A DNA stretch of 64,000 nucleotides from RGIG9060 sp045645985. Its GTDB lineage: Bacteria > Spirochaetota > Spirochaetia > Treponematales > Treponemataceae. The notes below the pieces were generated by a model. That model made no database searches. It saw only the letters and a program-made list of their open reading frames with translations, and had not been told where the DNA came from. Shown here one piece after another: positions 1 through 8,383 of this stretch (position 1 is its first letter; each line of letters starts with the position of its first letter). The translations under genes were made by a program, and so were the position numbers. The stretch lies in the NCBI GenBank assembly GCA_045645985.1, contig JAZRJV010000020.1:35392-99391 (forward strand), in the 5' to 3' direction.

Positions 1-1
1 T

Positions 2-1441
2 GAAGACACTGTCTTGTATGCAAAATGGACAAAATATTATAATGTATATTTTAAAACCAATGGAGGAACTTCAATTAAAAGTTATGCAACTGATAATATT
101 AAACTTTCACCAATTTCAACTAAAAAAGGATTTTATCTTGAAGGTTGGTATGAAACATCTACTTTTAACGAAGATAAAATTACATTTCCGTATAATGTAA
201 CAAAGGATATTATCCTTTATGCAAAATGGATCGAAAATCCTAACACTAATTTTAAAGTTGAACATTACAAACAAAATGCAAATCTCGATTTAAATTTAGA
301 TTCTTACATTTTAAGTTATACAGAAATTTTATCTGGCAAAGTTGATACGGAAACAAAAGCAACTGAAAAAGAATTCGAAGGTTTTTATCCAAAAAAAATT
401 TTTCAGACAAAAATATTGTTAGATAAAACCTCCGTTGCAAAAATTTATTATGATAGAAAAAAATGTATAGTTTCTTTTGATTCTAACGGAGGAAGTGGTA
501 AAATGAATTCTCAAGAATTTTACTACCAAGTTAATCAAACTTTGGATATAAATAATTTTGTAAGATATGGCTACTATTTTATGGGTTGGACTTTATCACC
601 TAATGGGGAAGTTTGCTACAGCGATGGAGATAAAATTTTTGTAAATAAAGATACAGTCTTATATGCAAAATGGAAGTCTGGAATAACAGTTACAAAGTAT
701 ACTGCAAAATATTTAAATTTATCTTTACTATCTGAAGATTGTACTATAAAAGTTGTTGGTGAGATTACAGATTCTACAATAGAAACTTTAGCTGAAAAAA
801 TAAAAGATTCTCCAGTTGATATTTCTTTAGATTTATCAGAAATAAAAAATCTTACAATAGTAAAAGCAACATCTAATTCAACTTCATTTTTTTCGAATTG
901 CACAAAAATTAAATCTATTACTTTACCAAATACTGTTACTGCAATTGAAAGTTATGCTTTTTATGATTGTAGTTTTTCAAATATTTATATTCCTAATTCA
1001 GTAAAAAGAATTGGTAACTATGCTTTTTATTCTTGTGATAATCTTACATCAATTGATTTAGATTCAGTCGAAACTATTGGAGTTAATGCATTTGCAAATA
1101 ATAATCTAACAACAATTAATCTAAAAAATATTCACACTATTGGTAACTATGCCTTTGCATATAGTAATAATCTAAATGAAATTTATATTGATGCTGTCCT
1201 CATAAATTCTTTGGCTTTTACTCAAAGCCCAAATCTTCAATCTGCAATAATTGGAAAAAATGTTATTGAAATTCAATCTTATATTTTTGAAAACTGTTCT
1301 AAATTAGAATATGTAACTTTTGAAGATCCAAAAAATTGGTACTATAAACGCAATAATTATACTTATTCAGAAGACGTTAGCGATGCATCTGATAATGCAA
1401 TTAGTTTAAAATATTCGTCAATAATTATGTTCAAAAAATAG
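2..1441 (+). CDS. InlB/Flg_new-repeat and BspA-like LRR surface protein (5' partial)
   Basis: The frame is open to the left edge, so the N-terminus and any signal peptide lie outside the window; the first in-window codons already read as the end of a repeat (EDTVLYAKW). Visible are two Listeria-Bacteroides (Flg_new/InlB B) repeats, each ending in a LYAKW-type motif with NGG and GWY/GWT turns. A MucBP-like stretch (FKVEHYKQN) lies between them. About 180 residues of BspA-type LRR_5 repeats (for example ITLPNTVTAIESYAFYDC) follow. Such proteins are extracellular or cell-surface adhesin-like proteins in gut and oral Treponema and Bacteroides; that role is family knowledge, not shown here. No transmembrane anchor is visible at the C-terminus. 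Confidence 0.85.
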   Translation, partial: EDTVLYAKWTKYYNVYFKTNGGTSIKSYATDNIKLSPISTKKGFYLEGWYETSTFNEDKITFPYNVTKDIILYAKWIENPNTNFKVEHYKQNANLDLNLDSYILSYTEILSGKVDTETKATEKEFEGFYPKKIFQTKILLDKTSVAKIYYDRKKCIVSFDSNGGSGKMNSQEFYYQVNQTLDINNFVRYGYYFMGWTLSPNGEVCYSDGDKIFVNKDTVLYAKWKSGITVTKYTAKYLNLSLLSEDCTIKVVGEITDSTIETLAEKIKDSPVDISLDLSEIKNLTIVKATSNSTSFFSNCTKIKSITLPNTVTAIESYAFYDCSFSNIYIPNSVKRIGNYAFYSCDNLTSIDLDSVETIGVNAFANNNLTTINLKNIHTIGNYAFAYSNNLNEIYIDAVLINSLAFTQSPNLQSAIIGKNVIEIQSYIFENCSKLEYVTFEDPKNWYYKRNNYTYSEDVSDASDNAISLKYSSIIMFKK

Positions 1442-1549
1442 ATAACATTCGGTTACAAAGAGAAAGATAGAAAATTACTTTAATTTAACAACATAATATG
1501 GTATTCTAAAATGTGAGGAATACATAGTTAAAGGAAAGTAGAAAAAATT

Positions 1550-3109
1550 ATGTTAGAAAAATTTTGGGTTTATAATCAACAAACAAATAATTATCAACCT
1601 TCTGAAAAAGAGCCTCTTTCTACATTTCCAACAATTGTAAACATAAAAAAACGAGAAGTTTACTGTAGAATTCATCATTGCTGGGAACCAATTTTATCAT
1701 TTTCTTCAAATATTTTAAAAGCTTCTTGTGGAAAAACATATTCAGGTCCATTTTCTTATGAAGGAAAAATTTTTCACTATGGCTATGAAGTTAATAAACG
1801 AAAAACATCATATTTAATTAAAGTTTTATCTCAATTTGTTTCTATAAAAAATCGAAGACTTATAAATTACGATTTTGAAATTGATACAATAAAAAAACGC
1901 ATTATTAAAAATAATGAAATTGTTTTCGAAGAAAATGACTTAAAAGGGATTTTATGCAAAGAAATCACAACTAAAATCTTAGATGAAATTGGTGAAATTT
2001 ATAAAAAACAATACGGAATAAAACCAACAATTTCAAGTTCTTATAATGGGTTTGAACTAATTTTAGGATATTTACTTTGTCCATTTAATATAAACTTTGT
2101 AAAAATTTCAAAACATTGGGGATTAAATCCTTGTGATTCAGATTTTACTTCTATGTCCTCAGGAGATACTCCTTCTGCTGAAAATGAAATGTTTGCATGT
2201 ATGAATATTCAACCAACAAAGACAATTAGAAAATTTTATCAAATAAATCCTTACACAATAATTCCTTATGCTGCAATAAAAGACTTAGGGTTTACAGATG
2301 TAAATCTTCTTCAAAAAAGTACAACGGCAGATTTTTATCAGTTTTTTAATTATTTTCAAATTTCTTTTACTAATGGAGAAATAAATTATCAAATAAGAAC
2401 ATCATTAAAGCAGTTTACAACTGATATGTTTACTATTTCTAATCAAAAAACCGTTTGGAACTCACTAAAAAGAACAATTAATATTTTTACAACGGCAACG
2501 AAGATTAAAGAAATAATTAATATTACAGACGGTATCAATATGTATCGAGGATGTTCAGAACATCTAACTGACAGAGAAAAAAGAGATATTATGAAAGAAG
2601 GATTTAATTCTTATACACATGATTTTTTAATTCGTCGCAGTAATGAAATTTCAAGAGAATTAGCACTTTCAGAAAAATCAAAAGTTGAAGAAAATGTTCA
2701 ATTTACATTGGAAAAACAATTTCTCGATCTTGAATATAAATGTGGAGATGATTTTGTATTAGATAAAAAAACAGGAAACAGAATCCCTATCCCAGATGAA
2801 AAAAGATGGTGTTTCTATGTTGCAAAAGATTCAAACACATTAAGAACCATTGGAAGTGAAATGCATAACTGTGTAGGGTGGGGGTATAAGCAAGCAATTT
2901 TAGAACGTAGAGCTACAATTGTTTATGCTCTGTTTAATAATCAGTATAAAATCTGTATTGAAGTAACGCCAAACTTCACAATTCGACAAGCTTTTGGACC
3001 TTGTAATGCACAATTAGAAGGAGAGGCCTACAAAGCTTATTGTGAATGGTGTGCAGAAAAGGACATTGTTAGAACAAAAGTGTTTAAAAGGCAAATGGCT
3101 CCTCGATAA
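1550..3109 (+). CDS. PcfJ-domain protein
   Basis: A 519-residue protein that starts at an ATG after an AAAGGAAAG ribosome-binding site. The C-terminal third (about residues 415-515) carries the PcfJ-like signature: a WCFYVAKD strand, then MHNCVGWGYK, a YALFNNQYKICIEV strand and a conserved tail. PcfJ was named from the enterococcal pCF10 conjugation region, but relatives are widespread on mobile and accessory DNA and their biochemical role is unknown. The N-terminal 350 residues have no domain I recognise. It stands alone: the upstream surface gene ends about 110 bp before it, and nothing downstream shares its strand. Confidence 0.75.
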   Translation: MLEKFWVYNQQTNNYQPSEKEPLSTFPTIVNIKKREVYCRIHHCWEPILSFSSNILKASCGKTYSGPFSYEGKIFHYGYEVNKRKTSYLIKVLSQFVSIKNRRLINYDFEIDTIKKRIIKNNEIVFEENDLKGILCKEITTKILDEIGEIYKKQYGIKPTISSSYNGFELILGYLLCPFNINFVKISKHWGLNPCDSDFTSMSSGDTPSAENEMFACMNIQPTKTIRKFYQINPYTIIPYAAIKDLGFTDVNLLQKSTTADFYQFFNYFQISFTNGEINYQIRTSLKQFTTDMFTISNQKTVWNSLKRTINIFTTATKIKEIINITDGINMYRGCSEHLTDREKRDIMKEGFNSYTHDFLIRRSNEISRELALSEKSKVEENVQFTLEKQFLDLEYKCGDDFVLDKKTGNRIPIPDEKRWCFYVAKDSNTLRTIGSEMHNCVGWGYKQAILERRATIVYALFNNQYKICIEVTPNFTIRQAFGPCNAQLEGEAYKAYCEWCAEKDIVRTKVFKRQMAPR

Positions 3110-3162
3110 TTTTATTAATTCTAATACAAAGAATTAATTATTTCTTCTATCTCATTTTCTTT

Positions 3163-3333
3163 TTATACTGATTCCTCTTCAAAAGATTCTTCCATTGGGG
3201 GAATATTTGTTTCTCTTGTTTTATCTTTTGCAAAGCCAACTGTTAATTCCCAAACAGACTCATCTTCAGAAAGTAATGGAGTTCTACTAACTACTTCTAC
3301 TGATTCTAAAATAATATCTGTAAGTAACTTCAT
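3163..3333 (-). CDS. possible small protein, 56 aa
   Basis: A short open frame on the minus strand with host-like codon use, starting MKLLTDIILES and ending in an acidic tail (PPMEESFEEESV). It contains a plausible strand-rich core (SVWELTVGFAKD). No convincing Shine-Dalgarno site precedes the ATG, so it could also be the remnant of a longer gene. No family recognised. Confidence 0.35.
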   Translation of the reverse strand: MKLLTDIILESVEVVSRTPLLSEDESVWELTVGFAKDKTRETNIPPMEESFEEESV

Positions 3334-3458
3334 AAGAATGTATATGTATTAAAACAGTCCATATGTTATGGTTGCTTTTTTTCTATTCCATTTCTTACAT
3401 AAGTTATCTCCCAAAACTTATGGTTTAAAATAAAAATATAAAGCTAAAGTTATAATTT

Positions 3459-4013
3459 TTATTGTGTATCAAGATTAGTTATCAATTTCAATGTTTCTAC
3501 ACATTTTTTATTTTGCGTCTCTATTGCAATTTCTTTAGACAGTGCAATATTCAACTTTCTATGAATTTGTAAATTAAATAAATCCATTTCATCATGACTT
3601 AATCCATAGTCTAAACCATATCCGACCACACCATCAAATCCCCAAAATCTATCCAGTTTGTTTAGAGCGGAAGAAAGGGCTTTTTGCAACTGCTTAAAAT
3701 ATTTATTCATGTGATGATTTGTACTCTCAAAACAAAAGAGAGCCTCTTTTCCTTCTTTTTTGCAGTAAAGTTTATAATCGCGAATAATTTCATACTCTGG
3801 ATATTTCTCATTTAGAATATTGGATAAATCAAAGTGTGTTTTTTTATAACGATTCAGAACACAAATCCGATTTTTCAAAGTTTCTCTCATATCCGAAAAT
3901 CGTATTGAATCCAAATAGTGACATTCACACCAAGAATTTACTTTTTTGATTAAATCAATTGATGAGTAATACTTATATTTTGTTGAATGTTTACTTAACC
4001 TTCCAAACATCAT
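3459..4013 (-). CDS. hypothetical protein, about 184 aa
   Basis: A frame with an earlier ATG exists up to 4136, but I place the start at 4013 (MMFGRLSKHS), where GGGGAAG lies 11 bases upstream. The extra N-terminal codons would overlap a noncoding element related to those at 60.9 and 63.6 kb. The protein is helical and polar, with a histidine-rich patch (ESTNHHMNKYFKQL) and a glycine loop (GVVGYGLDYGL). I recognise no domain. It is the first of three genes in the window preceded by that same kind of leader element. Confidence 0.6.
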   Translation of the reverse strand: MMFGRLSKHSTKYKYYSSIDLIKKVNSWCECHYLDSIRFSDMRETLKNRICVLNRYKKTHFDLSNILNEKYPEYEIIRDYKLYCKKEGKEALFCFESTNHHMNKYFKQLQKALSSALNKLDRFWGFDGVVGYGLDYGLSHDEMDLFNLQIHRKLNIALSKEIAIETQNKKCVETLKLITNLDTQ

Positions 4014-4415
4014 AATAAAATTTACTTCCCCAAATAAAAGAAGCTGGAAACATTTCCAACCAGTTGTACAAAGTCCTCTGCACAAACACTGCACAAGATA
4101 AAATCGATAGATGCCATATCTACGGTAATCGCTCAATATGACTACACACCTGAGTTTCTCGGATTATACGCTCAAGTGGGGGCTATCTTTTTTTAGTATA
4201 CTTTTGATTTTCTGGGTTGTCATTAAACTTGTGGTTTAAAATATCAATGAGAATACTACAAAACTTTTTTTTAATACACTTGGTATTTTTTCAAAATCTG
4301 TTAATTCCAAAAGCGAATCAATTTCATCTGTTTGAAAACAGTGAAAGCGAAAATTTCAGAATTGTTGGAAAAGTTCGCTACGTTGTACATTCGGGTTAGG
4401 GGAGTTGAAAAAAAA
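4014..4415. other. intergenic stretch with diverged leader element and decayed coding remnant
   Basis: No intact gene. Bases about 4040-4242 resemble, at low identity, the leader elements at 60861-61160 and 63555-63685, ending in the shared ATTAAACTTGTGGTTTAAA motif at 4222-4240. A weaker copy of that motif lies at 3413-3431. From about 4240 to 4399 a plus-strand frame ends in a gene-like tail (ESENFRIVGKVRYVVHSG), but the frames before it are interrupted, suggesting a decayed gene end. Confidence 0.4.
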
Positions 4416-4445
4416 TGTCACCAAAACTATATACTTTTGGTGACA
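4416..4445 (-). terminator. Rho-independent terminator of the DUF6884 operon
   Basis: A perfect 11-bp stem (TGTCACCAAAA with its complement) around an 8-base loop. On the minus strand it is followed by eight T residues, as expected for termination of the operon ending at 4498. A-runs on the other flank make it potentially bidirectional. Confidence 0.85.
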
Positions 4446-4497
4446 AAAAAGAAATTTTGAAAAATAAAAATTTAATCAAAATATGTATAGATAAAAC

Positions 4498-5025
4498 CTA
4501 TTTATCACTCTTTATTTTTAAATTCTTCATATATTCTTTATCTAAACATTTTTTGTTTTTATGAGCTTGAAGATTTTCAAAAGAAAAATCATTTATAATT
4601 CCAAAGCAGATTCCACAAACAAATTTTGAAGCCTGAAATAAAATATAATTTCCAAAATATTTATTTTCTTCATGACTAATATGGTTATTAATACTTCTAA
4701 TATCAAACTTTTTTTTACAAATAGGGCAGTCTACCATTTTTGTTTGTAAATTAGTTCTTTTAGAAATAATAGATTTTCTTTCGGCATCTTTATTAATAAA
4801 AATAACTGTTCCAGTACTAACAGTTGAAACTAAAAAGCCGGCATTGTACCAAGCATTTGCCTGGGAATGATAACTGTCATTAGCCCACCATTCTCGGTAA
4901 ATATATGCTGAAATAGGTAATTGATAAGGATAAATTAATGAATTTATAAAATCAAAATTTAATTCAACTATTTCCTTGTTACAATTAGCTAAAAGATATT
5001 TTGTTAATGCGTTATATTTGCTCAC
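4498..5025 (-). CDS. zinc-finger hypothetical protein, 175 aa
   Basis: Starts at GTG (5025), supported by GGAGG eight bases upstream. The N-terminal half is unrecognised. The C-terminal half has two metal-binding knuckles, CPICKKKF at about residue 97 and CGICFGI at about residue 136, with later His and Cys residues (NLQAHKNKKC), so one or two treble-clef or C2H2-like zinc fingers are likely. It is the last gene of a minus-strand operon after the GIY-YIG-like gene (11-base gap) and is followed by a strong terminator. The zinc finger next to a nuclease-like gene suggests nucleic-acid binding; that is inference. Confidence 0.65.
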   Translation of the reverse strand: MSKYNALTKYLLANCNKEIVELNFDFINSLIYPYQLPISAYIYREWWANDSYHSQANAWYNAGFLVSTVSTGTVIFINKDAERKSIISKRTNLQTKMVDCPICKKKFDIRSINNHISHEENKYFGNYILFQASKFVCGICFGIINDFSFENLQAHKNKKCLDKEYMKNLKIKSDK

Positions 5026-5036
5026 AGTTTTCCTCC

Positions 5037-5594
5037 TTATTGAAGCAATAAAATATTCTTTGATTCTTTTCTTAGTTCTTTTAATTTTGATTTTATAGAA
5101 TCAGAAAAAGGGTAGTGATTTTCTTGAATGTTTAAGATCCTTAAATATTCAGCCATGAGTTTTGTTTCAATTCTATGAAGTTCTGTGTTTGTCATATCGG
5201 ATTTTATTGCTGAATCGACATAAAAATATTCAACGAACATTTTATCAATGAATAAATCTGTTGATGTTTTGTCAAATTGATTATGAGAAACAATACTAGA
5301 AATTGACTGTCTTAGCGTAGATAGTGTTCCATTTTTTACACGCGATACAGTATGAGAGTCATTTATATGCCAATTCAATCGTGCTCGTACAGATTCTCTT
5401 GCTGCAATACCAACATAAACACAAAATAAACCACTTTTTGTTTCTAAGGCTTTTTCAACTTCCGAGAAGGAAATTTCTAGAACTTTTAAAATTATATCAA
5501 GTTCAACTTTAGAAACCCACCATTTATAATAACCTGGTTTAGAAGAAATTTTTTTAAGTTCACTAATATTACGCAAGATAGATGCTTTAATCAT
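5037..5594 (-). CDS. GIY-YIG-like nuclease family protein, 185 aa
   Basis: Start placed at 5594 (MIKASILRN), where GGAGG precedes the ATG, rather than at the upstream in-frame ATG inside the previous gene. The fold signature is visible: GYYKWW near residue 22 stands for GIY, CVYVGIAA near residue 60 for YIG, followed by an R-x3-H helix (RARLNWH) and a later glutamate region. GIY-YIG domains cut DNA in homing, restriction and repair enzymes; the activity of this one is inferred. The gene begins one base after the stop of the DUF6884 gene, so the two are translationally linked. Confidence is moderate because the first motif is degenerate. Confidence 0.65.
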   Translation of the reverse strand: MIKASILRNISELKKISSKPGYYKWWVSKVELDIILKVLEISFSEVEKALETKSGLFCVYVGIAARESVRARLNWHINDSHTVSRVKNGTLSTLRQSISSIVSHNQFDKTSTDLFIDKMFVEYFYVDSAIKSDMTNTELHRIETKLMAEYLRILNIQENHYPFSDSIKSKLKELRKESKNILLLQ

Positions 5595-5595
5595 T

Positions 5596-6048
5596 TTATT
5601 TTCCTCCTTGGACTTTCTTTCCAAAAAGAAAGTCAGTCATATTATCAAGGTCAATAGTATTACTGTTTTTGTAGCCAAACACGAAACAATGCAAGTATGG
5701 TAATAAGTCTTTGTAATAGTCTTTACCTCCAAAGATATAAAAAACATCATGTTCTAAATCGTATTTTTTTTTAAGTTTTGAAATAACTGATTGTGCCCAT
5801 GATTTTTTATATGCGGCGGATTGTCTTGCAAGATAAACATCGTAATAGGATATTTCATCGTCTTTTTCTAGCAAATTAAATTTTGCAGATAAAATATGCC
5901 AATTATCGCAATTAAATCTATTTAATCCAATTCTTTTTGAAATACGAAAAGTATTTCCTGTATAAATATCTTTTGCCTTAAATTTTTTTTCTGGCACAGA
6001 TTTTCCAAGCTTGTGACAGCTACATGCAATAAGACCTATTTTTTTCAT
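5596..6048 (-). CDS. DUF6884 domain protein, 150 aa
   Basis: Start chosen at 6048 (MKKIGLIACSC) because GGAGG lies just upstream; a longer frame exists but reads poorly. The pattern IGLIACSCHK-x5-VP..KAKDIYTG..F near the N-terminus, WHILSAKFNLL in the middle and YYDVYLAR-x6-KSWAQ after it match what I know of DUF6884. The family is small and uncharacterised and often sits among nucleases and DNA-modification genes. It is followed directly by a GIY-YIG-like gene and a zinc-finger gene, which hints at a DNA-directed or defence role. Enzymatic function is unknown. Confidence 0.7.
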   Translation of the reverse strand: MKKIGLIACSCHKLGKSVPEKKFKAKDIYTGNTFRISKRIGLNRFNCDNWHILSAKFNLLEKDDEISYYDVYLARQSAAYKKSWAQSVISKLKKKYDLEHDVFYIFGGKDYYKDLLPYLHCFVFGYKNSNTIDLDNMTDFLFGKKVQGGK

Positions 6049-6103
6049 CTTTTTACCTCCAAAATGAAATAGACATGACAAAACAAGACAATTAAAAACT
6101 GCC

Positions 6104-6313
6104 TTATTTACCAAATGAGAAAATTGAATTTAATTGTGAAAGATAAAGAGATTTTTCAATACCAGAAGAATCTGATAAATAAAAAAAGTTTGCTTTATCA
6201 TTACAGTTCCAAATAGAAACTGCACAAGAAAAAAAACTGTATTTCATTTGAAATACACCAAACACCCACAATAATGATTCAAGGATCATCATTATACGAA
6301 AAGAGAAAAGCAT
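6104..6313 (-). CDS. small hypothetical protein, 69 aa, head of operon
   Basis: ATG at 6313 follows a strong AGGGGGC Shine-Dalgarno site, and the frame ends 55 bases before the DUF6884 gene on the same strand. The N-terminal 35 residues are hydrophobic (ILESLLWVFGVF), so this may be a short membrane peptide or leader peptide. No family recognised. It could be a leader peptide of the operon rather than a functional protein. Confidence 0.45.
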   Translation of the reverse strand: MLFSFRIMMILESLLWVFGVFQMKYSFFSCAVSIWNCNDKANFFYLSDSSGIEKSLYLSQLNSIFSFGK

Positions 6314-6399
6314 TTTTAGCCCCCTAATAAAACATTCCGTAGGGTATTTATTTTTTTCTTATAAGCAAACTCCTGAAAATTATGATATAATATATTGTA

Positions 6400-6419
6400 A
6401 CACACTTGTGTCCTATAAT
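6400..6419 (+). promoter_or_regulatory. ACACA-CT-TGTGT operator-like palindrome and -10 box
   Basis: A perfect ACACA/TGTGT palindrome lies directly upstream of TATAAT (6414-6419); a second extended -10 (TGATATAAT) sits at 6383-6391. The related arrangement, an ACAC/GTGT palindrome abutting an AT-rich -10-like box, is found on the minus strand at 28258-28292 and 30290-30320. It probably drives the gene at 6494. Confidence 0.45.
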
Positions 6420-6493
6420 TAGACTAAAACGAAAATTCTTTTTTGTCAAGAAAAAATTATATGATTTGATAAAAAAGATTAAGGGAGATATAA

Positions 6494-7234
6494 ATGGCTG
6501 TTTGGCGAGAAATTTGGCAAGAATCTATCACTATTGGAAAAGAAACTTTGCTACGAAATGACCAAAAAGGAAAACTTTTTGAAGAATTAAGAAATAAATA
6601 TCCTAATGATGCAATGGTAATTTTTGAAGAAGCAGTTGCTTTTGATTGTATGAAAAATTATAAAAGAGCAATTGAATTATATCAGACTGCATTGAATGAA
6701 CTACCTGTAGCTCACTGGAAAGAAAATGCAAACTATTTATTGAGTAAAGCAAACATTAAAAGTACTGGTCAAAAAATACCCAAACTAACATTAGCTGATG
6801 TTGAAAAACTTAAGTCAACAGAACTTCATGAAAATGATTTTAAAATGTTCGGATATTTTTATCTTCACAGTTACTATTATTTATCAGATAATGTGAGACA
6901 GTTAGCAATTTCGTCAATGTCAAGAATTGATACAGAATCAGCTATGGCAATTGCTATTTTTAGAACATGTGTCGAAGTAACTCTCAAAGAAATTTTTAAA
7001 TCAAAATATAACTTTACTGATGATGACAATTTGGCCTATGTATTAAAGGCACTTGAACAAGATAATCAAATAGAAGAAATACTTAGTATTGTAAAAGAAC
7101 TTAAAGATTATGGTAATAAAGCTATCCATCAGGCAAAGAAGTTTGAATCACATTGCAAAGATTATTGTTTATTTCGATATTACTATGGAATACTTAAATC
7201 TAAAACTCAAGGAATTGGCAAAATCAAAAGATAA
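6494..7234 (+). CDS. TPR plus HEPN-like (DUF4145-type) protein
   Basis: A 246-residue protein starting after AGGGAG. Residues 40-90 contain a tetratricopeptide-like helix pair (EEAVAFDCMKNYKRAIELYQ). From about residue 150 a helical C-terminal domain begins with an FRTCVEVTLKEI helix and ends with DYGNKAIHQ, the pattern of DUF4145-type HEPN domains. HEPN domains act as RNases or scaffolds in defence and stress systems; here the catalytic R-x4-6-H motif is only partly recognisable. It lies beside the defence region, transcribed divergently from the DUF6884 operon, so the two may share one regulatory region. Confidence 0.6.
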   Translation: MAVWREIWQESITIGKETLLRNDQKGKLFEELRNKYPNDAMVIFEEAVAFDCMKNYKRAIELYQTALNELPVAHWKENANYLLSKANIKSTGQKIPKLTLADVEKLKSTELHENDFKMFGYFYLHSYYYLSDNVRQLAISSMSRIDTESAMAIAIFRTCVEVTLKEIFKSKYNFTDDDNLAYVLKALEQDNQIEEILSIVKELKDYGNKAIHQAKKFESHCKDYCLFRYYYGILKSKTQGIGKIKR

Positions 7235-7407
7235 ATAGAAATCATTAATATAACTTGAATGTGCCAGAATAAGACTTGTAAGAATAATAGGATATGGTAG
7301 TATATTGTAAGTATATACGGATAAGTCCTTGTAATATAACAACTTGGTAGACAGAAGATATATTATAGGAAGTAGTGTGTTTTTGAAAATTTTCTTCGCC
7401 CTTAATA

Positions 7408-7629
7408 TTATCCTATTAAGAATTCATCTAAATCAATTAATGCCTTTCTTAGTTCTTCATCAGCACAATGTTCTATAAAATCAAAAACAAAATTAGCTTC
7501 AGCATCGGACTCATATTCTGCATCAATTTTATATGAACGCTTTACTAACTTTGCAAGCATTTTGAATCGAGAATCTGTTTTGTATTTTTCGCAAAATCTT
7601 TCAATAACAATTCTTGAATATTCGTTCAT
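7408..7629 (-). CDS. small acidic hypothetical protein, 73 aa
   Basis: Start set at 7629 (MNEYSRIVIERF) because AAGGAATC precedes it. The protein is helical and acidic (DAEYESDAEANFVFDFIEHC), without transmembrane segments. It begins 14 bases after the NERD gene and is the last gene of the long defence operon. Function unknown. Confidence 0.55.
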   Translation of the reverse strand: MNEYSRIVIERFCEKYKTDSRFKMLAKLVKRSYKIDAEYESDAEANFVFDFIEHCADEELRKALIDLDEFLIG

Positions 7630-7643
7630 CTTTGATTCCTTTA

Positions 7644-8381
7644 TTAAGAAAGGCTTTTTGTAAATCTGCAATTAGGATAATTACTACAACTAAGAAAATT
7701 TCCATATTTCCCTTGTCTTAGTACTAACATATTTCCACAACTCGGGCAAATTCCATTATTAAGACTTTCATTTTTCTTAGAAATTTCATTCTGAATATTT
7801 GAAATATGTTCTTTTTTTTCTTCTTTTGAATATTTAGTAAAATTAGCTAATTTGTGTACATATTGTTGAACTTCAATTTCATCTAATCTCTCCTGCTGAT
7901 AACAAGAAATTGTTCGTAATACTTCATAAAAGTTTATTACTATTTTTGAAGTTTTAACTTTTATATCTGCTTGATTTGAAAAGGCAACAATTGGAATAAA
8001 AACAGTCGATGAAGAAATTCCAAGTATTTCCATAAGAGCTTTTATATGTGCATAATTTTGCTTCAAAGGATTTCGAAAAGAATATTTATTCCCATAAACA
8101 TTCTTCGTCCAATTCTCAGAACTTTCACCTCCACAAATCCATCCTTTGTAGTTTTTTGTTTCAATAACAAAAATTCCATATTTAGAAATAACCACATGGT
8201 CTATTTGTGATGTTCCATGAGAGGCTCTTATTAGTAAATTATTTATTACAAAATATTCCCCAGAAAGTCTTTTCAAAATATTAGAGACTTTATTCTCCCC
8301 TAACCTTCCTTTTATTGAAGGCATCTTTATGCGAAATAAAATAATAAGAATAAAAGCAACTAATATAATTACAAATTGCAT
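7644..8381 (-). CDS. NERD-domain nuclease-like protein with C-terminal zinc ribbon
   Basis: A 245-residue protein with an N-terminal membrane helix (VIILVAFILIILF, residues 4-16), then a NERD domain: GRLGENKV, IDHVVISKYGIFVIETKNYKG and a later WTKN/RNPLKQN segment. The D-x(n)-E-T-K pattern is the restriction-endonuclease-like core of the family. The C-terminus (CPSCGNMLVLRQGKYGNFL, then CSNYPNC) is a topoisomerase I-type zinc ribbon. NERD-topo-zinc proteins are nuclease-related and often membrane tethered. The gene starts two bases after the type III Res stop, so it belongs to the same transcript. Confidence 0.85.
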   Translation of the reverse strand: MQFVIILVAFILIILFRIKMPSIKGRLGENKVSNILKRLSGEYFVINNLLIRASHGTSQIDHVVISKYGIFVIETKNYKGWICGGESSENWTKNVYGNKYSFRNPLKQNYAHIKALMEILGISSSTVFIPIVAFSNQADIKVKTSKIVINFYEVLRTISCYQQERLDEIEVQQYVHKLANFTKYSKEEKKEHISNIQNEISKKNESLNNGICPSCGNMLVLRQGKYGNFLSCSNYPNCRFTKSLS

Positions 8382-8383
8382 AA

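Noticed and set aside
4014..4136. N-terminal extension of the gene at 3459
   Set aside because: No ribosome-binding site at 4136, and the bases belong to a diverged noncoding element; 4013 has a proper site.
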